Of a stretch of 64,000 bases of DNA, positions 23,070-34,400 are shown one piece after another. The position numbers were made by a program, and so were the translations under genes. Numbering within the stretch: position 1 is the first letter of the stretch; each line of letters opens with the position of its first letter. The notes below the pieces were generated by a model. It was not told the DNA's origin, did not search any database, and worked only from the letters and a program-made list of their open reading frames with translations. The DNA comes from Globodera rostochiensis. Taxonomy: Eukaryota > Nematoda > Chromadorea > Rhabditida > Heteroderidae. The DNA lies in the NCBI GenBank assembly GCA_018350325.1, contig JAEVLN010000009.1, positions 827,388 through 891,387 on the forward strand, in the 5' to 3' direction.

Positions 23070-25661
23070 TTAAACAACGGGATATGATGCCATTGTGGCA
23101 ATGCCGCAATGGTTGTTTCTGTTTCGTGCCATCTTGATGTAACCTGTAAAGTAAATTAATTAGTCTTTTAAAAAATGAAATAATACAAAATGCTTTAAAC
23201 CTCCTTCTCCCCAATCTGCACCCCAACTGTTCTTCACCAGCCAATAGTCGCCATGCACTTTGTCAGTCCCGTAGCCAACGACGAGAACCCCTAAACAATT
23301 CATTTATTTTGATGTTAAATGATTTTAAATATCCCAAAATAAACTTTTTTTAAGAAAAAGCCAATGCCCAAAAAAGTTAATCTTTAGCGGTGTATTAATG
23401 CCGTCCCGTATCCCAGCAAAAATCCGGGGCCGGAACGTCAAAAAACTATACGGGAGACGGTCCAGGCTTGGTTTACACGTTTTTTAAATGAATTTTAAAT
23501 GCAAAAATTGGTTCAAAAGCGTTTCAGCAACAACGAAAAGCTTTAGAAATGCTTTTGCGACAGACGCATTAAGTTTTTGCTACCGTGGTCCAAATAATTG
23601 TGGCTGCAGCGCTTCTCTAAATAAACACCGGCGCTGTAGAATTGGAAGGACAAATGACTGGCATCAATGCCAACAGAAATTGGACCAATCGTTGCGATAG
23701 CGTGCTTAACAAAATTGTGGGACACAAAAGTAGCTTTTTTTGTTTTGGCTTTTAAACCATTTCTGACCTTCAGCTGTTCTTCATTGCCTATGGGCAAATC
23801 CTTAAAACCTTTCAAAGTGGCGCCAACCTAAAATTTGATATCTTTCAATTTACAAATTTTGCATTTTCTTGCCGTCTTATTGCTGAAATGGCATTCGCTC
23901 GTTTGGGCCGTGTAAGGGTACGATTTCTCCGTGTCCACGCCGTGGTTATCCTTCACATACTGGAATGCGTTGTCCATCAGGCCCCCGTCACAGCCCTCAT
24001 TGCCGTACTCGGTCGAACAGTCCAACAGATTTTGCTCGGACAATGAACTGAATGAGAAGAAGTATTAAAACCGATTTGACTGTTCAGGTCAGGTCATCCG
24101 GTCAGTGACCGTAACCCATCAGCAAACTGGTTGAGATGAGTAAGAACAATTAAAATTTAAAAAAATTGTATATCTATTTGATTTTATTAAAGCAATTAGG
24201 TAAATTTTTTAGCCCATTGTTTGACTATTTTAAAATTAAAAAACAAAATTACACTAGATTTTCGGCATTGTTCCGTGCAATAGCTCCCTCAATTGCGCCA
24301 TTGGCACTAAAATACAATAACATTAAAATACCAAAAACATCATTTAACTTAGGATTGTTCATCCATATATCGTACCTTTTTTGTATACAGATTCCAGTTT
24401 TCAAAATCCGGGTTTTTGTTTGGCCTTAGGCCCCCGGATAACAATCCCCGATAGGAATACCCAACAACAAAAAACGGAAGCAGACCTGAATGCCCAACAC
24501 GATCCACAGTCACCCTAAAATTTAAAACTCAAGCTAATCTCTTCGAAATGAAATCTGTGAACCTGATCTTTGACATCGGTCACCACTCCGTTCTTCCGCC
24601 AATCCACCTCTATCGGCAATGTGCTGCTGTTTCTAATAGTCAACGTAATTGTGTTACGTTGCGCCTTCATCCAGGGTCGAAGCCCACAAATTCGTTTGTA
24701 TTGGGCAGGTGTCTAAAAATTCAATTAAATCAAAATTAAAAATTAAAAATTGAGTTTAAAAAAATAGGACAGAAACGTACAAAATTGATGAGATGATTTG
24801 GCGCAACTCGGAACGACTCAATGCCCTTCTCAAATGCCAGATTATGTGCATCGATGAATCGTTTTGCTCTAAAATAATATTTATGCAATTTTATTTTACT
24901 TTCCTATAATCTCTAAATTATTTCAGATCTTCATATACAAATTCAGTTTCTTTTTAATTGATCATTATTAACTTTATTATAATTTTAAATAATATTTATG
25001 TAATTTATTTTACTTGCCTATAATCTCTAAATTATTTCAACATAAATTTTCATTTTGTATTCATTTCACACTCATTAATTTTATCTTTTCAGTGAACGAA
25101 GACCAAAACTGCCTTTTTACCATTTTTTAATAATTTTATGATTCTTTTAGATAAGGTCAGCAGCCTAAGAATGTGCATTAAAATTAGTAACAAATTTCAT
25201 AACCCTTACGTTAGTTTAACGGCTTAAAAAACAAAAAATCAAAGAAAATCTACCATAAAATGAATAAAACATAAATTGAAATTTATGTACAATTTACATT
25301 TTATCCCATTTTTGAACAGACATAAAAATTTCCAGTCAAAAAGAAACCTCTCTTAATATTAAAAATATTATAAAATTTCTAATTAAAAGATTTCAAATTT
25401 TTTTCAACATCTTTTGGTGTACACTCATCACTGATTTATCGATGATAGGATATATCCAACTTACTTTATGTAGGCATTTTGCCGTTCCCTCTTTTCGGCA
25501 AAATTTTTTGCAATTTCTTGCGCTCGAGAAAGGTTTTGCTGGACCACAATTTGTTGTTTTTGCTGTTGATCGGTCGGTGCGGCCAATGCCAGGCTAACAA
25601 TGACGGCAGCAGAAATGATCAAAATTGCTGCAATTTGTTGGACAGAATGACGAAAGAACAT
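23070..25661 (-). CDS. cathepsin L-like cysteine protease (C1A), secreted
   Basis: Ten exons (25661-25465, 24868-24781, 24712-24563, 24514-24486, 24306-24253, 24047-23873, 23827-23768, 23704-23584, 23290-23201, 23143-23070) join in phase to give 345 residues, the usual cathepsin L length. The N-terminus has a signal-like hydrophobic stretch ([18 protein letters not shown]). A propeptide with an ERFNIN-like helix ([17 protein letters not shown]) follows, then [15 protein letters not shown]. The active site is [10 protein letters not shown] (Cys), [11 protein letters not shown] (His) and VKNSWG (Asn); [10 protein letters not shown] and [11 protein letters not shown] are also present. The end is [13 protein letters not shown]. 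The segment after the catalytic Cys reads [14 protein letters not shown], shorter than the usual GALEGQH version. One intron has a GC donor (AAGACG then GCAAGA). It is likely digestive or secreted. Confidence 0.93.
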
Positions 25662-26657
25662 TTTTTACTTATCAGTTGGGAGGACCGGGAAATTGTGAGA
25701 GATTTGGCCCGGTCCCTTCAATTTTATAGCAACACAATCAGCAATTTTGCCTTTTTTTTTTGCAGAACTGTTCAATTAGAGATTATCGGTTTAAAATTTG
25801 CTGATTTTTTTTGATTACAAAATTAATATTGCTGATTCTTTTTGATTACAACATTAATATATTTAATCGAACATCAAAATCATTGGTAATAGTGTAGTTT
25901 GTGCCCCCCCCCCTTTTTGAAAAAATAATTTTTGTTTCAAAGTAGAGAAAATGATATTTCTTGGGATAATCAGAGGCGTAAAATTTTCCAAAAATTAATT
26001 TTGGCCTCAAAAATTCTATTTGCTTTTTCGTAGTAATTTAATGTTTTTTGAATGATTTTGAGGCCAAAATTAATTTTTGGAAAATTTTATTTTTAAAAAT
26101 TGTTCGAATTCCGGGTCCGGGGTTCGAAATTGTCGAAATGGAGGTCGGATTCGGATTCTACACCCCCAATGCGGCGATGGAGGGGGGGGGGGTCTGACCC
26201 CCCCCCCCCCCCTTGCGCATCTATGGGGCACAAACTACACTATTACCAAATCATTAATACATTTTATTATGACGGTAACTAAAAAAAATTTTATTTTGAG
26301 TTTTGCCCATGTTTCCTTTACAATCCCGTTTTAAAGTGATTTAAGTTTTTGGTACCAAAATTTAAGGATTTTATCCAAAAATGACCTGTTTTTAAATTTA
26401 TATGTTTTATTGAACGCACTTACTTTTTTTTTTAATTTGACAGAAAAATGAAGGACTAAAAACTTTTTCGACCGAACTTATCAAAAACATCGTTAAAAAA
26501 AAGCAATGACTCAAAAGACATTTAAACGGAATGCTAGGAATATTGACTGCCAAAAAGCTAGTGATCAGTCAATGGATCCTCAAATAATTGCTCCAATAAA
26601 TAAACAGATAAAATTTAAAAATTGTTAGAATTAAATATCTTAAATTTTTTTCAAATC
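25662..26657. other. spacer holding a 363-bp MITE
   Basis: Between the protease start and the 3' end of the chemoreceptor gene. Its main feature is the MITE at 25885-26247; no further gene was found. Confidence 0.5.
25885..26247. mobile_element. 363-bp MITE with exact 8-bp target duplication
   Basis: Perfect terminal inverted repeats begin GGTAATAGTGTAGTTTGTGC (23 bp in all), and the element is flanked on both sides by AAATCATT (25877-25884 and 26248-26255). An internal inverted repeat (TTTGAGGCCAAAATTAATTT and its complement) and C-runs fill the interior. The 8-bp duplication points to hAT-type insertion. Non-coding. Confidence 0.9.
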
Positions 26658-29600
26658 TCATAAACAAGACGTCATCATTTGTGGTTTGACTTGAATGGTC
26701 ATTTGAACATTTTGTGTGCGTTTGAATGGTGGAGTTGTGCCATTGTCTCCTATTATCTTCACGTAAATAAATGTTGGCACAAAATCGACAATAAATTGTT
26801 TCCGCAATGAGTCACTGGCCCAAAACAGCAGCCACGTTGAGCATCCGGCGGTGCCGAAATCGATGATCCACGGGTAATTACAGTAGAGGAAGGCAATTGA
26901 CAGCGGTTCCTCCCAAAAGACGTACATTAAAATCTGAAACAATCACTCTTTTAAATTTAAATAAAATTTAGTTTTTTATTTATCCATTAATCCAAGCTTT
27001 GGGATGAGACGAGACCAGTCAGTTATCTGATGATCATTTTATCCCAAAAGACGTACATTAAACAATCTCTTTTAAATTTAAATAAAATTTAGTTTTTTAT
27101 TTATCCATTAATCCAAGCTTTGGGATGAGACGAGACCAGTCAGTAGCTGTTGATCATACACAAATTACTTGAAACTATACCTGTTTTTGGCTGCTACGAA
27201 TTACTACTTATTCGGATGATTTCTTTTTTTCAATAAATGTATTAAAAATATAAAAAAACGTGCCAACAATAGCGAGACCAATGCATGCCCAGCAAAAGTG
27301 ATGATTGCATAAATCAGTAATTTTCGCTCAACTTTATTGGTTCTGTTTGAAATATTGTTTGAAGATCCGACAGTTGCCACTTTAATGTTATTGAGTTTGT
27401 AGGCAAAAACCGTTGCCAAATTGATCAAAATGCAGGCAAACAAAAATATTGTGGAAAAAATTGCACGGATCAAATTATCGCGATTTTGAATCGAATTAAT
27501 CTAAAAATAATTTTTTAAACTATAAATGTATTTCGTATGACCCTAATATCCGCGGATATCCGTCGTACCCGTTGTTTTTTGACTGCTGAAGGAAAATTTG
27601 TTGATTATTTGTTTGATTGAGTTTCAAGAGGATATTTATGATGCGCATATGGCCGAGTGGTTAAACTTTTAGGTTATTCTATTTTGGGTCTATGGTTCTA
27701 GCCAGCCCCTCTCGCAACGTCATTTTTATTTTTTTATTTATTCTTTAATTAACCAAAACCCCAAATTGAAAAAGAATTTTTCTTAGCGTAAGGATAAAAA
27801 AGAGAAATAACATCGCATAAAAAATTTAAGAAGAAATTCGTAATTTTTGACCAATTCTCTTAACAGATTTATTTAGTCAAAAATCCCAAAAATTTTCTCG
27901 GCGGCGCCTATCGGCACCGCCGAACCCCCACCCCCTCTCTTAAAAATATTTTAGGAAACTAATGTGCAAAAACACAGGAAAATTTCTAGGCAATCATGTG
28001 GAATTGCGGTCCCGGCGAAAAATTTTTTTAACAATTTCAAATGCATGTTTTCTGGGGTAAAAATATGCGTAAAACATGAATCTGAGCTCGGATTTGCGAA
28101 TTTCGAACCACGGACCCGAATTCGAACAATTTTTCTAAACTCTAGGCACGTAAAAAATAGTTTATGCATGGACACAAAAAGGTTAAAACCTTCAAAAATG
28201 CACGAAACGTTTGTAATGATGAGAAAACAAAACAATTCAATCGTTAACGGGGTCGAAATGGGCAATATAAAAAATTTGTTAACCCGAAAAAAAAGTTACA
28301 TTTTGAACTTTCGAAAAATGTTTGAATTCGGGTTCGGTTTTCGACATTCGCAAAATCCGAGCTCGGATTCATGTTCTACTCATTTGTCGGAAAAAATTGC
28401 TTTAAAAAATTATTTTTTCAAATTTTGGAGCAATTTTACTGGGTTAAAATAATGCGGATATCCGCGGACGGATATCCGGATATGGAATTTTCGAACGTCA
28501 CGGATACGGACGGATAACGGATATGACATTTTGAGGACGGACGGATACGGATACAAAAATTAGTATCCGACGCCTGACCTATACTACGTTTTCCCTAAAT
28601 TGGTGTATACAAATTTTACATTTGAAACTTCCATAATAACGAATGAAGTTGAATTTGGCTTTGTCTGAAGGTATGTGTCAATGAAGAGCATTTCATATGA
28701 TAGCAAAAAAGGAAGTGAAATTGTCGCAAAAAATGAGATTGGTAACATTTTCTGCCAAATCTGAAAATTTTAAAAATAAATTTAGCACTCAATTTTTTAT
28801 ATTCTTTTAGTTTTTTACCCTTTTGTTGGCCAACGGCTTCAAAATTGCAGTGAGCCGATTAAGCATCATAAAAGTAGTGGCCATAGTCTCCGCTTCCAAA
28901 GTGTAGCTGCCCAAAAAATAAGAAAGCATTCGCGCCCAATTCGGCAAATTTTCATAAATTGGCCAAAGCATTGAGCCAAACAAAGTCGGCAGCCGATAAA
29001 CGTAGTAGGAAGAAAGGATGCAAATGATGTCCTAAATGTTATTGTATTAAATGTTAATAAAGCAATAAATGTTGAAATTTGTATAATTTATTTTCAAATT
29101 TATCATATAAAGAAGAAATTTTTGTTTGTTGGCCAATTCTTCAGTCTTTATTGCATTTTTGTTGAACAATTGTCAAAAATTCACATTAAATGTCCCATTT
29201 TGCAAGTAACATTATGCCAAATATTCAAATTTGAAGTTTTTTTTTAATTTACTTTAATTTCCCAAAAAACCACAAGAAATTGGCAAAAATCTACACAGCT
29301 CCTGAAAACCCACAAAAAGCAGCATTTCAAAAAAAAATAGCATTGGACTTCAAAAAACCACAAAAAGCTGCTAAAGAAGCAGATTCGCAACTCTGATTTA
29401 AAGCTAGAAAACCTTCAAATATCAAAATGGAATTTTTGGTTAAGAAATTCTCTTCACCATTGCATCTTTTACTTACTATTATATTCAAAAAAGACATGTA
29501 ATACTCGGGCTTGGGGCTCTATTTATTAAATAAATTAACTATTATTAGAATTTATCATTTATTAATTAATCTGTAAAAAATATACTGGTATTGCGCGAAG

Positions 29601-29765
29601 CACAAAAAGTGCGTAAAATGTTTTGTAAAACTTTTTATGGCGACAGATGACCAAAATTTGCATAATGTAAAGCAGCAGAGACGGCAGACTTATGCAGAAT
29701 GAAAAATAAATAAATTGATCACAGTACTCAAGAATAGAAGCGATTAAATGATTTATGCCGGACAT
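26658..29765 (-). CDS. Srg-like serpentine chemoreceptor (7TM)
   Basis: Six exons (29765-29586, 29518-29477, 29031-28819, 28760-28620, 27500-27264, 26933-26658) join in phase to 362 residues. Hydrophobic segments include FIYFSFCISLPSLLLYIMQI (TM1), PISFFATISLPFLL and AIFSTIFLFACILINLATVF. TM2-TM3 contains DIICILSSYYVYRLPT and, after MATTFMMLNRLTAIL, the basic motif found after TM3 in Srg/Srv receptors. The C-terminal part has YPWIIDFGTAGCSTWLLF followed by SLRKQF, typical of TM7 and the cytoplasmic tail. Intron 5 appears to use a GC donor (TTGTTG then GCACGT), since no GT donor keeps frame; the join restores a continuous TM6. The start of exon 6 lies in a tandem duplication. Likely a sensory-neuron G-protein-coupled receptor. 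Confidence 0.85.
26919..27150. repeat. tandem duplication covering the start of receptor exon 6
   Basis: A block beginning CCCAAAAGACGTACATTAA and ending GAGACGAGACCAGTCAGT occurs twice in direct orientation (about 26921-27025 and 27043-27147). The copy nearer exon 6 includes its acceptor; the other lacks the CTGAAAC acceptor segment. The two are nearly identical, so the event is recent. Confidence 0.8.
27640..27722 (+). other. tRNA-like sequence (tRNA-derived SINE or pseudo-tRNA)
   Basis: In a receptor intron, ATATGGCCGAGTGGTTAA matches the A box of Ser/Leu tRNAs, and about 45 bases on, GGTTCTAGCC matches the B box with one change. The putative acceptor stem pairs poorly, so a functional tRNA is unlikely. 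A tRNA-derived short element or relic fits better. Confidence 0.55.
27840..27935. repeat. GC-rich hairpin repeat copy
   Basis: CTCTTAACAGATTTATTTAG then AAAATTTTCTCGGCGGCGCC, TATCGGCACCGCCG and CCCCCACCCCC. A full-consensus member of the family, in a receptor intron. Confidence 0.8.
28062..28384. repeat. large inverted repeat (foldback)
   Basis: A left arm with AACATGAATCTGAGCTCGGA and GACCCGAATTCGAACAATTT is mirrored by a right arm with TGTTTGAATTCGGGTTCGG and CCGAGCTCGGATTCATGTT. Arms of roughly 70 bp flank about 180 bp. It is intronic, between receptor exons 4 and 5. Confidence 0.75.
28445..28600. repeat. GGATATCCG palindromic element
   Basis: Repeated CGGATATCCG, ACGGATACGG and CGTATCC-type motifs in both orientations, ending TCCGACGCCTGACC. 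A shorter related piece is at 27540-27575. Intronic and non-coding. Confidence 0.6.
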
Positions 29766-30224
29766 TTAATTTTACTAAATTATAAAAAGTTTAAAACACT
29801 ATATTGTATATTTGAAGGACTTTCTGTAAAACGAATTGAATTTTATGTGCCTAATAATTATGCATTTTATGTGCCTAAACTGTTGCTATGCTCCAAACAT
29901 TGCATTTTATGCGCCTAAACTGTTGCTATGCTACAATTAATTGCATTTTGTACATAGTGATCACTAGGGCGTCCAAAAATATGCACATAATCTTGAAATA
30001 TGCGCATAAAATATGCACCAAAAATTACAAAATATGCAGATAAAATGAAAAAATATGCACCAAATTCAATATAAAATTTCCCCAAATCACGAAAAAGTTA
30101 ATTTTTAGGGGTGCATTTTTAAAAATTTTTAAAAAGTCGATCTTTAGGGGTATATTTTTCGTTTTTATTGCATTTTTGTTAAGGAATTTTTGAAAAATGG
30201 CGAAATATGGATAAAAATGGCGAA

Positions 30225-30455
30225 AATGCCAAAATATGCACATAAATCGGGAAATATGCACAAATACGCACATAAATCGGGAAATATGCACAAATATGCA
30301 TATAACGCGAAATATGCACAAATATGCATATAAATCGCGAAATATGCACAAATATGCATATAACGCGAAATATGCACAAATATGCATATAAATCGCGAAA
30401 TATGCACAAATATGCATATAAATCGCGAAATATGCACAAATATACAAAATATGCA
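30225..30455. repeat. about 30-bp tandem array
   Basis: Units such as GCACAAATATGCATATAAAT plus CGCGAAATAT, with a shorter variant lacking AAATC in alternate copies. About seven to eight copies. The surrounding 150 bp contains degenerate AAATATGCAC motifs. Confidence 0.85.
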
Positions 30456-30617
30456 CATGGAAATGCGTTCTAAACGCTTCAAACCAAGACTGAAAATACG
30501 TTTTTCGTGCGTTTCAGACCGTTCCCAGTTCAGGAAAAAAATATGCATGTGCATATTTTTGGACGCCTTAGTGATCACTCACTATTGCCCGGATAAAAAT
30601 TCTTTAGTGGTTTTTAA

Positions 30618-30996
30618 TAGTGCTGCACGAGACCCAAAATTTCTCGATACTCGAGCCCGAGCCCAAACTTTACCTCGAGACTCGAGCCCGAGACGCAAAA
30701 AACCCAAGACTTTTCTCGAGTCGATATTCGAGACTTTTTTTCGTAAATTTTTTTCAAAAATGTCATAATTTTCTAAAATAAAGTCAATTTTAGACCAAAT
30801 CTAATTATTTTTATCGTGAGTTTGACTAAAAATAATCGGTTTAAAATATTGACCTTACCTGAAATGATCAGATAATGCACAATTAATTTATGCGTATAAA
30901 ATTACCTTAAAAACATTGCTACTCGAGCCCAAGACTCAAAAAACTCGAGACTTTTCTCGAGTCGATACTCGATATCGAGACTCTCGTGCAGCACTA
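30618..30996. mobile_element. 379-bp hAT-like MITE of CTCGAG palindromes
   Basis: The perfect 15-bp terminal inverted repeat TAGTGCTGCACGAGA is bounded by GTTTTTAA on the left and GTTTTTAG on the right, a 7/8 match for an 8-bp target duplication. The interior is clusters of ACTCGAG / CTCGAGT and CGAGCCC around an AT-rich centre. TAGTG termini fit the hAT consensus. Confidence 0.82.
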
Positions 30997-31475
30997 GTTT
31001 TTAGTCAAAAAATCAATTTAGGAGAGTATTTGTTGAGACTGGCGGGGACGGGAGGATGTTTCTCTGACGACATTATTAAAGAAAAATGTATTGATTAAAC
31101 TTTCATCAATATTCAAAACAAATATTAGTAGGTTGCAGCATTTCCTGTTTATAGTATTTTTGCAATTCAGTTGAGTAAAAAGATATCATAATTAATATTA
31201 AATTTTTTTCCCCCCTATTGAAAAATGTTGGAATTTAAAATCTAATATTTATCCCAATACTTTAAAATTTTAAATCTAATTGCAACCAAATATTTATTAA
31301 TGAATATATAAATTCTAAAAGACTTTACTTAATCGATATTCAATATAAATTTTATGGGTTTACGTTAAAAGAATTTTTCATTTATTCTTTTTATTGACTT
31401 TGCTGACTGTCGTGAAATATTTTTAATTCGAACATTAATATTTATTTAGTTATTTTCAAATAATTTAGTTTTTCG

Positions 31476-34400
31476 ATGATTCACCTATTTTTATTAAATG
31501 TTTTTCTTCAAATAACCGTTTCAATTGCTTATCCGGGTGAATGCACTGCAAAAAGTATATTAATGATTAACATACACATATTTATTTTTTGAAAAAAATT
31601 TAACAGTCAATTTACTTTTAAACTATTGTCTCTTAAATATGTAATGGAAAAGTTTTTTTCAAAAATACCTAATCAATTTTTAAAACGTGGTTAGCAACAA
31701 AAAATAATCTGAAACGAATAACGTTAATCTAAACTTTTTTTTTTAAATTTTAAAACTTTTAAATATTCCTAAACATCGGGTGGCATAACCGTTCGGATGG
31801 TTTGATTTGTTACTGAATAGAGACGGCCAACCATAAAACAAATTTTGAGTCACAAATTTGGTCAAAATTTAAAAACGTTTTAATTGAAATTCACCCAAAC
31901 AAAGTTGACCCAAGCTTTGGTTTATTACTTTGCTAAATTTTTTATTTAAAATTACAAAAATTATTAACATAAATTTTTAAAATATTATAAAATTTATTTT
32001 TGTTTTTTGCTTTTTTCTAAAAAAAACTACAGATATACAAATGTGGATTGCCAAAAAGCGCTTCAAATACAACTCTGTTGGTGGCGCAGAACAAATGTTG
32101 TTGGACAATTTTTATTTGGAATATTTTTCGGCAGAAACGGACGAATTGCGCAAAACGCTGTTTCTTAAAATTGCAATTTTCACTCACATTTATTTGATTC
32201 AGTGCAAAATGGAGCAAAACAGAGAGGAATTGGAGAGAATTTTTATAAAAAAAGAGAGAAACCCGGAGGGTACAGAAAAGAAAAATGGCAATAAAATTTC
32301 AACAATTTATAAACAATTTTCTTCGGAATTAACCGAGTGAGACATTTTTTCAAGGAAAAAATAATTTAAAAGTCCTTAGTTTCTTAAAATGTTTAATTAT
32401 ATGAGGAAATAATTGAAAGCAATAAAATAAATTATAAAATATTCAAATTTCAGTATTATTCAAAGCGCTTTGGAAAAAGCCGATGAATTGTCATTGTGCC
32501 ATTTGTTGAGGCTAAAATCTGAACTTTTTAAACAAATGCGTCTCAAAATATTTGGCCATTCCATGAAAAGGCCGAATTGTGAAAATACGGCGGTAGCAAC
32601 ACAAACAATAGTCGAAAATCGGGAACAAATTACAGAATGGATGCTGAGTGATTTGTTGCACTTTTTCCCACATCGGCACCGAACGATCAAATATTTCAGG
32701 TACTTTAAATACATATTTAAACGCAAAAACCCCAAAATTAATTAAAAAACAATAACAATGAGTATTTTAATTTTCTTTTTTAAAATTAAGACAAGTTTCA
32801 ACAAGAAATGTTATTGATGAAATGCATAGAACGTGGAGAAAACTAACGGAATTAGTCGGCATTCGTGGGGCGCTAATGCTTCACTTGGTATTTTATGACA
32901 AATTATGCGTTATTGGTAAAAAATTTTTTTTTAAATTTTAAAACAAAGGCTTAAAATGCAATCTTTAGAAAAATTGCTTTATTATTAAATATGATGCTTT
33001 GTTCAAAATTAATTTTAAAGCAGTGTTAGAGCACAATGATAAATTTACAACAGAAAATAGCCAAAAATAGGCGATTTTTACAGCATACAAAATTCTAGCC
33101 TCAGCATCTCTGCAGTAAAAAGTCGTAGCGCCTAGAATCCAAAAGCCTTTTTTGTTGAGAATTTTGTGCGCTTTCATTTCATCATAATCGTTTTTGCAAC
33201 AAAAAAATTTATACCCGCAGGCGTTTTTTTCCAAAATTATCCCATTTTTAATGTATTCTGGGGGCTTCGGGTCTCTATCATTTTGAGTTTTTGTTTATTA
33301 AATGTTTTGCTTAATACTTTTTTCGTTAAAACCTAAATGTGATTTGTGGTAACCGCGTGAAAGTTGATTCTTTTCTTGAAGAACTTTAGCATATCGATGG
33401 GGGTTATAATAAAAGTTGCAACGAGGTCAAACTTTGTGATAAGAATTTTCTTTAAATAATAAAAATCAAAAATCGTTAGTTCTAAAAACTAAATTTTTAA
33501 TTGATACTTCGCTCAAAATGCACAAATTAAAAATCTGTAATTATGAATAAAAACAAGCAAATAAACATTCATTTTTGTACAGGTCCAAGCGGTCAAAACG
33601 TTTTCACATTGATGTACGAAGAATATTTTGAAAGTAATTCTGCCCTCGCAAAATGGAGAAGCAAAATAATCCTGGCTTCGGGGCTTTACAAAGAATGGGT
33701 CAATAATTTTTTTCTCGATGAATTTACAAAAATTTCAACAGAATATGGTTATGGTTTTTTCAAATTTCATAAAAAGGAATAGCATAAAACTGAAAAGTTA
33801 TTGAATCTCGTCGATTTCAGATTTTCCGAAATTCTCAATCAAAGTCTTGGTCGACGAAAGTTTATCATGAATCTTCGAGATTCTCGATGAAATCTCGATT
33901 GGTCCTCAAGTCCGAGTTCTAATTATTATGCAACTTAATAATTTGTTAAATTCAGAACTTCACAACGGCAATAAAAACGCTGAGCTGAAAATGAAAACAA
34001 ATTTTTTGTACGGATTAATAGAAGATTGTCGATCATATCAAGAAAGTTTTTGGCATCTTGAAAAGATGATTAGGGAGAGCATTGATTTCAATAACAAAAT
34101 CAACAAATTTGGAAACATTATGCAAATAATAGCGGACGTTCAGGACATGGAATCCGGTGGATGTGGGATGGTATTACAATGATTTCAAATTAAATTTATG
34201 AATTAATAGAGTAGAAAAAAATATACCTACTAAAAAAAGAATTTTTAAAATCGATTAAAATAATAAAATGATGCCTTTTTTATAGTAGTACGGAAATGGG
34301 GCTTTTCGAGAAGCCGTGAAATTTCAGTAAATTTTAGTCCCAGTCCCGGTCCGTACTACTAAATAGTAAAAAGTTGACTATTACAGCTGGCGTCTATTTT

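Larger units (their letters stand above)
29766..31475. other. intergenic with repeats
   Basis: Divergent spacer between the chemoreceptor and the 992-aa secreted gene. It holds a direct repeat of TGCCTAAACTGTTGCTATGC (29872 and 29918), a 30-bp tandem array and a 379-bp MITE. No gene is supported; open frames over the array are repeat artefacts. Confidence 0.5.

Noticed and set aside
27640..27722. A functional tRNA-Ser or tRNA-Leu gene
   Set aside because: The A and B boxes match but the acceptor stem does not pair and the B box has a mismatch.
30025..30578. Frames rich in I-C-A-Y-F on the minus strand
   Set aside because: They are translations of the 30-bp tandem array and its degenerate flanks.
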